Assembly: GCA_026122225.1 (NCBI GenBank)
Contig: JANEZZ010000983.1
Location: 992,001-1,056,000, forward strand
Direction: 5' to 3'
Length of the DNA: 64,000 nucleotides
Source of the DNA: Heloderma charlesbogerti
Lineage: Eukaryota > Chordata > Lepidosauria > Squamata > Helodermatidae
Below the pieces are notes generated by a model, which was not told the DNA's origin, searched no databases, and saw only the letters and a program-made list of their open reading frames with translations. Positions 10,512 to 22,499 of this stretch are shown here, piece by piece. The position numbers and the translations under genes are program-made. Position 1 is the first letter of the stretch, and each line of letters begins with the position of its first letter.

Positions 10512-11652
10512 TTTTTGTTCAGTCATTAAGTTGTGTCCGACTCTTCGTGACCCCATGGACCATAGCACACCAGGCCTTCCTGTTCTCCGCTCTTTCCCGG
10601 AGTGTGCTCAAATTCATATTCATTGCATCGGTGATGCTATCTAGCCATCTCATCCTCTGCCGTCCCCTTCTCCTTTTGCCTTCAATCTTTCCCAGCATCA
10701 GGGTCTTTTCCAGGGAGTTTTCTCTTCGCATTAGGTGGCCAAAATATTTGAGCTTCAGCTTCAGGATCTGTCCTTCCAATGAGCAGTCAGGGTTGATTTC
10801 CTTTAGGATTGACTGATTTGACCTCTTTGCAGTCCAGGGGACTCGTAAGAGTCTTCTCCAGCACCACAGTTTGAAGGCATCAATTCTTTGGCACTCGGCC
10901 TTCCTTATAGTCCAGCTCTCACAGCCATACGTTGCTACTGGGAAAACCATAGCTTTGATCATATGAATCTTTGTCAGCAAGGTGATGTCTCTGCTTCTTA
11001 CTATGCTGTCTAGGTTTGCCATAGCTTTCCTCCCAAGGAGCAAGCGTCTTTTAATTTCATGGCTATAGTCACCGTCTGTGGTGATCTTGGAGCCCAAGGA
11101 AATAAAATCTGTCACTGCTTCCATTTCTTCCCCTTCTATATGCCAGGAAGTGATGGGGCCAGATGCCATGATCTTAGTTTTCTTAGTGCTGAGTTTCAAA
11201 CCCGCTTTTGCACTCTCCACTTTCACCCTCAACAAGAGGCTCTTTAGATCCTCTTCGCTTTATGCCATTGGGGTGGTATCATCTGCATATCTGAGGTTGT
11301 TGATAATTCTCCCGCAATCTTAATTCCGACCTGTGATTCATCCAATCTGGCGTTTCTCATGATGTAGTCTGCATATAAATTAAATAAGCAGGGCGACAAT
11401 ATACAGCCTTGTTGTACTCCTTTCCCAATTTTGAACCAATCGGTTGTTCCATGTCCAGTTCTTACTGTTGCTTCTTGTCCCTCGTACAGGTTTCTCAGGA
11501 GACAGGTGAGGTGGTCTGGTACTCCCATCTTTTTAAGAATTTGCCAGACTTTGTTGTGATCCACACAATCAATGGCTTTAGCGTAGTCAATGAAGCAGAA
11601 ATAGACGTTTTACTGGAATTCTCTTGCTTTCTCCATGATCCAGCGAATGTTG
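10512..11652 (-). mobile_element. Second RTE-BovB copy nested in the first
   Basis: A 5'-truncated BovB in minus orientation, with its 3' end at about 10512 (TTGTTCAGTCATTAAGTTGT on the plus strand). It encodes, from 11652 leftward, the thumb-less RT piece IRWIMEKAREF, then DHNKVWQILKKMGVPDHLTC, LKLSTKKTKIMASGPITSW and YGCESWTIRKAE. At both edges the sequence returns to the other BovB: CAKTLFQQ-type endonuclease sequence at 10385-10511 and DVIIITRDWNAK at about 11690. It is about 1.14 kb and broken by frameshifts. Confidence 0.85.
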
Positions 11653-12480
11653 GCGCCTTAGCATTCCAGTCTCTTGTAATGATAATAACATCTCTTTTTG
11701 GCATATTATCCAGTAGGTGCTGCATATCCTCGTAGAACTGATCTACTTCTGCTTCTTCAGCATCTGTGGTTGGGGGGTATATTTGGATCACTGTGATGTT
11801 AAATGGCTTACCCTGAATTCGAATTGAGATCATTCTATCGTTTTTTGGATTGTATCCAAGCACTGCCTTAGCCCCTTTATTATTAATTATGAAGGCTACT
11901 GCATTTCTTCTGTGGTCCTCTTGTCTACAGTAGTAGATCTGGTGGTCATCTGATGTGGTCCATTCCAGTCCATTTCAGTTCACTGACACCCAGAATGTCT
12001 ATATTTAATCTTGACATCTCCCCAATAACCACATCCAATTTGCCCTGGCTCATAGATCTTACATTCTAGGTTCCTGTGGTGTGTTGATCTTTAGAACATG
12101 ATTCGTTGTTCACCACCAGCACCGTCGGCCGCTAGCCGTCCTTTCGGCTTGGAGCTAGCTGCGTAATCACATCTGGGGCTAGTTGAACTTATCCTCTGTT
12201 CCTCCCCAGTAGCATTTTGACCATATTCCGACCTGGGAGTCCCATCTTCCGATGGTATACTTATATATCTCTGGTTGTACTGATCCATTAAGTTTTCACG
12301 GCAAGAATACTGGGGTAGGTTGCCGTTACCTTCCCCAGGGATCGTATTTAGTCTGACCTCTCTGCCATGACCTTCCCGCTTTGGGTGTCCCTTCACCGTT
12401 TAGCTCATGGCATCATTGAGGTGCTCAAGCTCCAGCACCATGACAAGGTAATGATCTCCTTTGCTGGAGCCCTTCCTTAT

Positions 12481-13925
12481 ACCTGGCAAATATTTCCAAA
12501 TGCTTAATGTTTTGTTTCACAAATTGGGAGGAGGGGGGGTCCTTTCTGGCAAGAATATCTTTGAAAAGGATGCAACTTCCAATTGAAGAAAGTGGGTTTG
12601 ACTTTCTGGATCTTGCTGCATATCATCACGCTTATATGCTGATCTGTACCAAATTTTGGTTCTTTCCATGTAGATTTGATTTTCTACCCTGGTCAATTTT
12701 GGAATCTTCCTGTCTGGAGCCTTTTCCCAAATGCATGGCATTAAGTTTGTGGCATATTAAGGTGGACAAGGCTGTTCCCACGATCTCAGCAGTCAGAGAT
12801 GTGTGGTGTTTAATGTCACACCAATTACAGTTTGACCCATTTTCCCATGCCAAATTGGGATTCCAATTTGGGGAAATTGGATTTAAAAATCTATGGAGAA
12901 ATCCGGATTTAAAAATTGGAAAGAAAATGTTTTTGTCGTGGACCTGAATGGATAAGATGATTTTTACCCTCAATTAATTATTGGGTGTTGATTATGACTT
13001 TTTTTTTGCCATTTTCAGCTTTGCAAGATAAAGTTGATTTGCCTGCTATAGCTGGATGGCAGTATTTGCAACTGCAACATCAGTTAGAAATTAAATTTTG
13101 TTCCGCTGCTTTCACCACCTCAAAGTCTCCTTTGCTATTGGAAACACTTATTGAAGTTGACCAGATATATTGACATTTAAATGACTCATGTTTATAAATA
13201 CTTCTTATCCATGAATAAATATGATACACAGGGTCTTAAGCAAGAATGGAACAGGGAACTGGATTGTCCTATTTTGCCTAATCAATGGACCACTGTTTTG
13301 GCATCTGTATCTGATATGTCTATGGACCTTTGGTTATGTCTTATTCAGCACAAACTCTTGTTTTGGGTCTATTGGACCCCACAATATCTCTTCAATAAAA
13401 GTTTGCCTAACTTGACTAATTGTTGGAGGGGTAATACAGTTAATGCTTCTTTTATTCATATGTTTTGGAAATCCCTGATCATTGCCTGGAGGAAGTTATC
13501 ATACAGATAAACTTTGTATTGGAAAGCTCTTTAATATTTACTGATATACATGTTTTCTTACATTCCAAGAAGCAGGTAAATAATTTAACACATAGTCAGT
13601 TTAAATGGATTTTTCATGCCCTCTTAACTGCTAAAAGACTGATACTACAATACTGGAAGGATAAAAGTTCACTTCCTGTAATGCAATGGATTGAAGACCT
13701 AACAACACTGATATAGGCACCACTCACTAATGGTCTTATATTTGGATATTTGGTCTGCTTTTATTGAAGTTTATGTGTAATCTATTCATTTTCCTTTTTG
13801 TTAGAATGTTGCAATATTTGAAATTGAGGTCTTTAAAGCATATAGTTATACTTGTGATTTTTAAAAATTTTTGTTTTTGTTTTTCTTCATTTGTTTTGTT
13901 TTGTTCAAACCTACAATAAAAATTG
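12481..13925 (+). mobile_element. L1-like LINE, 3' segment
   Basis: This continues the L1 interrupted at 7206. It encodes ISLKRMQLPIEESGFDFLDL followed by AAYHHAYML near 12560-12640, the L1 'GG.GLPD..YY.A' block in decayed form. Near 13370-13500 lies WTPQYLFNKSLPNLTNCW...HMFWKSLIIAW, the cysteine-poor remnant of the C-terminal L1 domain. A 3' untranslated region follows, ending near an AATAAA at 13915-13920. Several stops are present, so it is a pseudogene. Confidence 0.85.
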
Positions 13926-14193
13926 ATTTAAAACATGACTGTTCCTTTCAATGTGATTGATTGTTGTATGGTTTCAGATCCAAACTTATAAACTGATTGA
14001 TTCCTCTGGCAAAGAATAATGGAAGGGTTAAATTAAAGTCATTCCATGCATGAACATTGCAAATGGTGCATTCTGTCCAACAGTTAAAAAAGGGTTACAA
14101 TAACCAACATCTGATCATGTGCAAAGTTGGCAGAGCTTGGCTGCTTAGTTGTGCCAACCATGCAGACTGTGCAGGTGCAAAACTCATAATTCA

Positions 14194-14429
14194 GAGCTGG
14201 TGTGGTGTAGTGTTGGACTGGGAGCTGGGAGATCCAGGTTCTAGTCGCCACTTGGCCACAGAAGCTCACTGGGTGACTCTGGGTCAGTCACAGGCTCTCA
14301 GCCCAACCTACCTCACAGGGTTGTTGCTGTGAGGCTAAAATGGAGAGGAAGAAGATTATGTATGCTGCCTTGGGTTCCTTAAAGAGGAAAAAGGCAGGAT
14401 ATAAATGTAATAAATAAACAAACAAACAA
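14194..14429 (+). mobile_element. Sauria-type tRNA-derived SINE
   Basis: The head GTGGTGTAGTGTTGGACTGG and GATCCAGGTTCTAGTCGCC look like decayed tRNA A and B boxes of a Pol III promoter. The body GCTCACTGGGTGACTCTGGG, then ACCTACCTCACAGGGTTG, is the standard Sauria SINE body. The tail is (ATAAA/CAAA)n at 14402-14429. These SINEs occur in squamate reptiles and are thought to be mobilised by BovB enzymes. The A and B boxes contain mismatches, so transcription is uncertain. Confidence 0.92.
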
Positions 14430-15920
14430 TCTCAGCTTGAATTACGAAACTATTAAACTTTGTCGGAAAGCAGGGCTCATTAGACATTTGAGAATTATGA
14501 ATCTATTAGATTTGACTTATGGACCAACTAATTATGGGTTTCAGTGGAATCATTACACAGGACCAAGTTTATAGAGAGAGAGAGAGCACCATTTTGCATA
14601 GAAGGACATCTGGACTCATTTCTGTTTCCAGTTCTGCAAATCAGTGCTTGGCTAAGGCCAATAGTTTGGCCCTAAAAGCCCCATACTTTATTTCTTTTCT
14701 ATTTATTCAAAATGCAAAGGTAAGCTATATCTTTAGTTTAATTTCTTAATTATCTCAGTATGGACTCAAGGAAATAGTCTTGATATTATAGCCTACCTCT
14801 GCCTCTCTGGTCAACATGACGTTCTTGACTCCATGTTATAATGGACTGGATCATGAAGTTGCAAGATTTCTCAGTTGGCACAGCTCATCCAAAGATTTAT
14901 TGTGACTGCTGCAAACTAAGAGCTCTGTTCATTATTAACTAGAAATACACATAAGCTTAACGATAGGTCAGTAAAGTTTGCATCTTCAGGTTGCACCTAG
15001 GAAACCTGAAGCTATTTATGGTTTCTTTCACTCAAATTGGATGAGACAAGTAGTGTTTTCCCCCAGAATTGGACATGAAAGATGGTATTAGTGGTTTTGG
15101 CAGAGTTAATTTGGATTCATCAAACTTCAACCTCAACAAGAGGCTAAGAAGAAAAAAAACAAGTATCATAATAGGACTGATTGTACTTCATTAGGCTCCA
15201 GATTGAATTGCTGACAGCGTATAAAGCCACATTTCAAAGGGCGTTTTTGCTCTGTGAGCCAAATTCATCAGTGGTGGTTTCATGACGCTCTCGTTCATTG
15301 TACACATTGTGATAACAAGAGAATAATTCTCTTGCACCCACTGGCTTCCTTTGAATCCTCATTTTGGAATACATAATTCTGCCTCTGGGTGCTTTCATAT
15401 GTCCTTGTGGCTTGACTCACCACCTAACACACTTGCCGGGCATTGTGGTCTGAAGCTCAAAGTGTGCATAATGTTAGCCACATGTCATTTCCACTTGGCT
15501 GCAGCCGCAGCAGGAATAGGAAGCAGTCAGGCCCTCTCCATTGGCTCTGCTGAGACACCAGATCCATTTGGCTCTTCCTCTCCTTCAACTGTTATCTTCT
15601 GATTGCCTTTTCACTAGGTTGCAGAAGAGAGAGAGATGGGAAGCAGGGCCAGTGATATTCTTGAATTAAAAGCAATGCTGGAAATGGTTGTATGCTAACA
15701 AACTCTGGACTTTGTTTTGGTACATGAGTACTCCATCTCAGTTAACCTTTGACACTGTTCTTTCCCATTTCCCTTCTACTGCTGGCCACATCCCTTCACT
15801 CCTATTCTAGTTCTGGTCTAGTTCATTCCAGCCATCTCTTAAAGGAGCCCAGCTCTGCTGAGAGACCAGCGCTATCTGGCTCTTCCTCTCCCTGAACTTT
15901 TCTCATTCCAGCTGGCCATT
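14430..15920. other. Stretch without gene
   Basis: No supported gene. A short AGAGAG run lies at 14573-14585. Other open frames are short and lack recognisable features. Confidence 0.4.
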
Positions 15921-15929
15921 ATAATAACT

Positions 15930-16155
15930 TTGTAACTTTAAGAACTATTGCTGAAGTCTGCTTGTTCCTCCTTCTGCCCCTCCCCCTTTCCTTGTGTGTT
16001 GTGTCTTTTAGATTGTAAGCCCTCAGGTGAGGACTATCTCATTTCTTCTTCACCTTGTAGAAGCTGTTCTGGCAGCCTTTTTGGCTTAAGGGTAGGGTAA
16101 AAATGCTTAAAATAAAGAAACCCTCCCTCCACATCAAAAAAAAAAAAAAAAAAAG
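15930..16155 (+). repeat. Unclassified retroelement-like 3' end with A-tail
   Basis: The block TTTAGATTGTAAGCCCTCAG...GAGGACT, ending in AATAAAG and an 18-base A run (about 16137-16154), resembles a polyadenylated 3' end of a SINE or LINE tail. I cannot assign a family. Confidence 0.4.
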
Positions 16156-16308
16156 AGAGTAAAGCAGCTGCTCGTGCTATGATCTCCAGTGGGAGATGAG
16201 CATGGAGGGAGAGGCAGCTTAACTTTCTTTCCAGTTGGATCCGCAGTTCCAAATCGCCCCTCAAGCTGCTTTTAGCAGCATAAGGGGAAAAGAAGATTAA
16301 GATCACCA

Positions 16309-16323
16309 CCGCCCCCCCCCCCC
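16309..16323. repeat. Poly(C) tract
   Basis: A run of about 14 cytosines inside GC-rich flanking sequence. Confidence 0.9.
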
Positions 16324-16329
16324 ACATAT

Positions 16330-19320
16330 CCCAGCCAGTCTCCCATTAGAGATTGCAGCTGGGCAGCTGTTTTAGGTTTAAAAAACTATTGGAGGGAGAA
16401 CTACACATGATTAACGTCGTGTGTAATTTGAACCAGAGTGCTAAGGCAACAGTGGAGCTGTGCAGAGCAGAGTCAAGAGCAGCAGGCTGTCCCAAGCCAA
16501 GACGTTCTGAAAATGGCTAAAAGAGTGTTGCAAGAGCCAAAGAGATGGTATAATAGAGGCACTTCTGCCCCCCAAGTGAGAGGCTTAGCACTACCAGGCT
16601 CTACTTTTTCCCAGCTTTTCCTCACCAGAGGTGTGTGTGTCCTTCTGTGGAGAACAAAAAGATGCAGAGAATGTCAGCTATCTTAAAGAGACAGATCCCA
16701 AGCCATTAAATAGGCATGTATCCCTCTCTGAGCTCCATCTGATCTGGTGCATTGGCAGCAGCTTTCTCAGGAATTAAGCAGTGACTATGAGAGGCTATCA
16801 AGAGGTCGTTGTCAGCTGCAGAAGTCTTTATAGGCAAAACTTATGTCCAGAGCAGGGACCCCTGAAAGGGTGTGTGGAGGGGTGCTAGAATGTTCAGGAT
16901 CGGCCAGGTGGGGGACTGAGCCTCCCCCCAAGGATAATAGTAAAAAAAGACTGCTATTGTAGTCAAGGCTAACTGCTAAAGAAGAAGGGGAGATGCAGTC
17001 TGTTTTCTAGGACTGAATAACCAACTGCCCCATCTTGCTTGCTGAGCCTTCGGAGCACAGACTTTCTGTGGAGAGAGATGTGAAGTGGTCATGTGCGGAG
17101 AGGCAGGGCGGAGACAGCTGAGGCTGCATGAAGAGGCCAGGCTGGTCCATGACAGAGCTGGGCAATGGCCTCGAGAGAGTCAGGAACTGGAAGCTAGGAG
17201 TGAGGAGCAATCAGGATCTGAGGGCAAACCAGGAGGCAGGCCCAGCCAGGAGTCGAACCGAGAGCCAGGCCAGAAATGCGAGACATGCTGCAGCTCAAGA
17301 CAACCTTGTTTAAGTGAAGCTCAGCTGAAACAGGAAGCCATTCATTCGCCTTCCTCTGCAGAAGGATCTGGTGGTCACTCTGAGTGGGTGGAGCCAGTCT
17401 GGAAGGTTCTTTACTAAGCAGGCTGCCCCCTGCAGTTCAGGGAGTCACCAGATGGGGAAGCTCCACATCGTTTCAGCAGCTCCTGACAAGCTGTGATTTG
17501 TGAACTTCTAGTGCTACCATTCTATAATATTAATGAGCTGTGACTTTTCATTATAGTTTATGATCCCCTTTGGATATAATCTGTAATTTATGGGGTCACC
17601 TGGAGTGCCCCCCTCCCACCTTTCAATACAGTTCTGGAGTCCCTGGGCAAGAACTACATGGGCAGTTCCTGGGAAACCACACTTTCACTGTCCCTCCTCA
17701 TGGATTGAGGGACACTGAATGTCCTTCATCCTCTGAGATGGTCTTGCAGGTCTCCTGGATCAGACTGCGATTTGTGCTCAGCCCTGTGACTGAGTGTATG
17801 TATGAGTGCGGGTGCCTGCCTGGTGCGCATCTGGCAGATCTGTTACTTTATTGGAAAGGACTCCAGATTACTCAAATGGTGCGACAGAGACAGAAGAAAT
17901 GGTACCACGTGTAGAGCTGAATCCGAATGTTCCAAAACAACATGTGAAGGCAGCAGGCTTTGGTAATCTTTGGATGACCTCGAAAAACTTGTCATATGAT
18001 GACTTGGCATCAGCTGTTCCAGTTATTGTGACATCTGATTCATACAAAAGCATAAATATTGAATTGCTTCTGCTTTAAGTTTCATGTTCTGTCTTAAATT
18101 TTATGGCCACAATTCTTCTGGCCTGTGGTTTGTAGTCCCTAATTGTTTCAAATACATTTCCATGTGTTTCTAAGGCAGCCCAGTAAAGGTCCATCATCTG
18201 TCATTATTAGTAGTACAAAATATTTTTACCATGTATCTAGGGCTGTCAACTGATTAAAAATTTGCTATCCTGCTATCCTGCTATCCTGTTTCTAGTTAAG
18301 CTGCTTAAATCCCATTCACATTAATGGGATTTAAGCAGACTGTGAACAAAATTATAGAAATGATGCCTGGCCCTAAGCAGGTTTACTCTGAAATAAATCC
18401 CATTGAGTTCTATGGAACTTACTCCCTATCTAGTGTGCTTAGGACTGTGTTCAGAAGTTGATTAATCAGATGGCTTTTCATTATTTAAACCATTCTTCAA
18501 ATGCATATAAAGTATGTACATAATCAAATCCTCAGTCTCCAAAACCAAAAATGTCTTTGTGTTGGGATATTGAAAGCATAGCTTCTCTAACACATGCAAT
18601 AACTTATAATAGAAGATTCCATTCATTATCAAAAGGAGAGGCAATCTTTAATATTTTATTTGATAATATAGAATATTTCATTTTTCAATGAACTTGGCAC
18701 CTTACTAGGGAGTAGGTGCCTCTATGCAGTTAGCAAAGTGCTATGCCCTTCAATCTCATACATGGCAATGAATTGGGAGGCAAATTTAATAATTCTATGC
18801 ATAAATGTTTAGAAGATTAATCTACTGATCAGTTAAAGATTGAAATCCTATAAAATGGAAATGTAATGAATGTTTGTGGTTTTTGTTTGGAGGGGAGATG
18901 GGAGAAGATTGCTAGCCTTACATTTTTTTTAAAATTTTTTTTACTATAGGCTAGGTGCAGGGAGCCTGATCTGGGGGATATCTTCACAAGTGATTTACTG
19001 AAAGGTTGCTGCATTTGGAGGTTGTTTGGGGCACATGTCATTATGGCCATCCCACAGCCACCCCGGAGTTTTGCGCTGAAACACCGTTTTTTCTGAGATT
19101 ACTTTTAGTCCAATTATTTTCTTTAATTTGGCTTGCCTGTGCTTCTGTTGCGGTGTGCACCAACCCTCCACATTTACTCCAGCATGATAACCCTGCCCAG
19201 GGGTGTGTCTTTCACCTGGCAGTGACCTTACTGAGCCCAGTCAAGGGGTGTTTCCCCAGTGTTTTCCCTGTCTGTGTTTCCCCAGTGTTTCCGCCATTTC
19301 ATGCGTTGAACGGGAACACC
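16330..19320. other. Stretch without gene
   Basis: No gene supported. It holds a three-unit TGCTATCC repeat at 18264-18288, a decayed copy of the short interspersed AGTAAGTCC-type motif near 18380-18450, and several A/T runs. The open frame at 17085-17417 is G/A-rich with no domain I recognise. Confidence 0.4.
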
Positions 19321-19325
19321 TATAT

Positions 19326-19372
19326 CCCTATAGCACTATCATGAAATAACGCATTTGAATGGAAGTAGCTAT
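19326..19372 (+). repeat. Flanking repeat unit (relatives at 20751-20854)
   Basis: The unit, with CGCATTTGAATGGAAGTAGC, recurs at 20751-20796 and 20803-20854 on the other side of the BovB insertion. This suggests a small tandem repeat split by that insertion, or a long target duplication. Confidence 0.7.
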
Positions 19373-20722
19373 TGTTGTTGTTTATTTGGTCAGTCGCTTC
19401 CAACTCTTCATGACTTCATGGACCAGCCCACTCCAGAGCTTCCTGTCGGCCGTCGCTACCCCCAGCTCCCCCAAGGTCGAGCCTGTCACCTCCAGAATAT
19501 CAACCATCCATCTTGCCCTTGGTCGGCCCCTCTTCCTTTTGCCTTCCACTTTCTCTAGCATCAGCATCTTCTCCAGGCTTCTCATGATGTGGCCAAAGTA
19601 AGGATGGACGGAAGTCCCTTACCTGGTCCCGCAGCTGTGTTCGGTGTGGGGGGGGGAGGCGCCCCACCCCTCCTGGCCGAAATTCAGGCTGGGGGGGAGC
19701 GCCCCATCTCCCCGGCCGCGAAATAAAAAAGTAATTTTTTTAAAAAAACACAAAACACGTGATAGGCTACGTAACGATTTACGTAGCCTATCACGGCTAG
19801 ATTTTCAGTCAGCCATGATAGGCTACGTAAATCTTTACGTAGCCTATCATGACTGACTTTGAAAAAAAAAAAAAAAGCACGTCGGCAAATGGCGGCGCCC
19901 ATGGGTGCCGCCATTTGTATTCCTTGTTTGGGCAGGGGTAGTCTACGTAAAGATTTACGTAGACTACGGCGAAAATAAGGGCAACGTAGTCTATGTAAAT
20001 CTTTAAGTAGACTACCCCTGCCCAAACAAGGAACGCAAATGGCGGCGCCCATGGGCGCCGCCATTTGCCGACGCACTTTTTTTTTTTTTCAAAGTCAGCC
20101 GTGATAGGCTACGTAAAGATTTACGTAGCCTATCACGGCTGACTTTGAAAATCTAGCCATGATAGGCTACGTAAATCGTTATGTAGCCTATCACTTTTTT
20201 TTTTTTTTTTACTTTATGGGGAAATGGCGGCGGCGGCAGCCAGTCGGAAGACCGGCCGCCGCCACCACCGAAACGCCACCGGGACCCACTGCTGAGAGGG
20301 ACATTCGAAGGAGGTAAGTCCCATCCCAGGGGGGGGGGCGGGGGGGTGGAGAATTTCACCACCAATTTCGGGGGGCCGAATGCGTTGGCATTCGTCCTCC
20401 TGGAGATTCGTGGAGAAATTCTCCGCCGTCCCTAGGCCAAAGTACTTCAGTTTTGCCTTTAATTTCATTCCCTCAAGTGAGCAGTCTGACTTTATTTCCT
20501 GGAGTATGGACTGGTTTGATCTTCTTGCAGTCCAAGGCACTCAGAATTTTCCTCCAGTTCCACAGTTCAAAAGCATCTATCTTCCTTCGCTCAGCCTTCC
20601 TTATGGTCCAGCTCTTGCAGCCATAGGTTACTACGGGGGATACCATTGCTTTAACTATGTGATGGTGTTACTACAGGGGATACCATTGCTTTAACTATGC
20701 GATGGTATTCCCCGTAGTAACC
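19373..20722 (-). mobile_element. RTE-BovB LINE 3' end split by a palindromic MITE
   Basis: BovB sequence in minus orientation covers 19373-19598 and 20435 to about 20663. The 3' end is at 19373-19400 (TTTATTTGGTCAGTCGCTTC on the plus strand). The minus strand encodes LEKMLMLEKVEGKRKRGRPR and the preceding CSLEGMKLKAKLKYFG. The two halves join exactly once the insertion at 19599-20434 and one copy of GGCCAAAG are removed. The 5' junction at 20626-20722 is complex: a segment of about 38 bp is duplicated in tandem and followed by an inverted piece. Confidence 0.9.
19591..20442. mobile_element. GC-rich palindromic hAT-like MITE, copy 2
   Basis: The element spans 19599-20434 (836 bp) with a perfect 8-bp duplication GGCCAAAG (19591-19598, 20435-20442). 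Ends are TAAGGATGGACGGAAG and CCGCCGTCCCTA. Inside are GATAGGCTACGTAA-type palindromes (19760-19796, 19815-19851, 20101-20140, 20158-20193). There are also paired ATGGCGGCGCCCATGGG blocks (19889-19916, 20038-20067) and a central TAGTCTACGTAAA region. It has the same orientation as copy 1 and no coding capacity. Confidence 0.95.
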
Positions 20723-20750
20723 TACCCCTATCACAAAAGGGGTATCACAA

Positions 20751-20854
20751 AACCTACCACTATCGCAAAATAGCGCATTTGAATGGGAGTAGCTATATCC
20801 CCTACAGCACTATAACACTACTGCAAAACAGCACATTTGAACGGGAGTAGCTAT
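20751..20854 (+). repeat. Two tandem units of about 50 bp
   Basis: Two units share GCACATTTGAACGGGAGTAG-like sequence with a preceding CACTA(T/C)...GCAAAA block. A third unit lies at 19326-19372. Confidence 0.75.
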
Positions 20855-20859
20855 ACCTG

Positions 20860-22105
20860 CTATTGTGCTTCTGCAGTTCTAGAGGGACAGTAATAAAAAA
20901 AAAAATTGGGAATTGGGCATAGGTTGTGGAGGCAGGCGCTAACGTACACGGGCCAGAGAAAGCAGAAAGGGTGGAAGAAGGCGAGAGTGGGAGGGATTGG
21001 GTGGGAAGGAACAGGCTCTCTAGGTGATGATGTGGATAAGACTCCACCTGGTAGCCACCCAAACAATTCATGGTAAAGTGCCATGTGACCTGCCAAGAGC
21101 CCCAGGCTATCTTTGGGAGGCTTTCAAGCCCCCTGTGTCCCCAGATGGAGCAGATTTGACTCCAGTAAAATCTGCAGCAAGGTGGAGAGTGAACTAAACC
21201 CGTCACTGTGGAGATCTGCCCCTGGACTGGGTCCCTAGTGTGAGGGGTAGGGGGCATTAAGACTTTCCCCCATACCTGGCTTTTCTATTGCAAAATAGTG
21301 ATTGGGCCCATGGGGGGAGAGGGTTAAAGGCCCCCTGCCTCCCACACTAGGGGCCCGATCTGGATTGGCCCCTGCACCTACTCTTGAGTAAAAATAAAAA
21401 AGGCATAACTCACTATGTCTTTAAAGTAATGCCTGTTTTGGCCATCGGGTAAGTGTGAGAGGGGAATTGAAGGGAACATGGAATTATAGCTGGGGTGATG
21501 GTGTGAATTTTGTCAGCTGGAAGGTAAAGAGGGCAGAGGGAATTAGTTGGGTGGGGGTAGATTTAGGAAAGGGTTGGGGAATCTCCAGATCATGGTCCAA
21601 ATGTGAAGCTCAGCTTCATTCTGGCCAGACCTCAGCTCCCTCTGTAAACCACACCCCCTCCATCCAGACCACACTCACTCTAGCTGTTCTGGTAGCATAT
21701 TTACAGGACTGGCAGCTGTCTGTCCAGCAGAGATGGCCCAGAAATTAGCACTCTTAACAAAAACACAAAGGAACGAAGTATGTGTAACTGAAATTGTTTG
21801 GACAGGATAGCAGAGTACCCACATAAAGTACTCAAGAGAGCAACAGAGATAATCAGAGCATTTCACAAAGGAAGGTTATTGAGAAAATATAGCAAGATGG
21901 CAATTAAATGGTTAACTATTGAAGGCAACTCAGGAAGGGACAGAAAATTAGAAGGACGTGTTGGGGGTAAGGTTGTAGCATGATTCTGCAGTGTAACTTC
22001 AGCATCTGAGAAAGAGGAGGAGAATGGAGGGGGAATTAGGAGTAGGACTTAGAAAAAACAGGGGAAAAGATTGAGAGAAGGATAGAGAATAGTTACCGAT
22101 TCAGA
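20860..22105. other. Stretch without gene
   Basis: No gene supported; moderately GC-rich from 20900 to 21720, then purine-rich. No clear transposon ends were seen. Confidence 0.4.
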
Positions 22106-22109
22106 GAAA

Positions 22110-22480
22110 AAAGGTTGATTCATTTCATTTCATTTATTACATTTCTGTTGTGTCCAATAGCCAAAGCTCTCTGGGCAGTTCACAAAAATTAAAACCTTAA
22201 AATACAGCATGAGAAAACATAATATAAAACCTTTAACATACCAAAATTTAAAACAGTTTGAAACAGCTAAAAATAATTAACAATAAAAGTCCAGTACCCA
22301 ATAAAACCACTAGCATTAAAAAGTCCTATCATTTGTCTTAACGTGGTGCCAAAAAGATTATAATGTTGGTGCCAGGTGGACCTCACTGGGGAGAGCATTC
22401 CACAATTGGACAGCCACCACCAAAAAGGCCCTCTTCCTTGTTGCTATCCTCCAGACTTCCCTCAGTATGGGCAGACACTC
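22110..22480 (-). mobile_element. L2-like LINE 3' end
   Basis: In minus orientation this is the L2 3' region. It has the (ATGAA)n-like tail at 22119-22135, CCAAAGCTCTCTGGGCAGTT at 22162-22181, an A-rich linker, and a stretch near 22370-22460 matching the 3' part of the L2 coding end (GGTGGACCTCACTGGGGAGA...). Related copies lie at 31960-32190 and 54530-55165. Confidence 0.82.
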
Positions 22481-22499
22481 AGGCAAGGGCTCACAAAAT

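Larger units (their letters stand above)
7196..12480 (-). mobile_element. Full-length RTE-BovB LINE, disrupted by two insertions
   Basis: This BovB copy in minus orientation is inserted in the L1 with a perfect 11-bp duplication CCCTTCCTTAT (7196-7206 and 12470-12480). The 3' end is at 7207. Reading leftward from 12469, it holds a 5' region (12469 to about 11900), an endonuclease part (PKNDRMISIRIQGKPFNITV near 11840, IDYILGSQRW near 9410), a linker, and reverse transcriptase (ALISHASKVMLKILQGRLQQ at 8480, FIDYSKAFDCVDHNKLW near 8270, LRYADDTTLMAE near 7980, YGCESWTVRKAE near 7610). Without its two insertions it is about 3.18 kb, the usual BovB length. Stops and frameshifts make it inactive. 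Confidence 0.93.

Noticed and set aside
14194..14270. Functional tRNA gene
   Set aside because: It is the tRNA-derived head of a SINE, followed by the SINE body and tail.
17085..17417. 110-codon plus frame rich in Glu and Arg
   Set aside because: No domain, no splice context and no conservation evidence; probably purine-rich chance frame.
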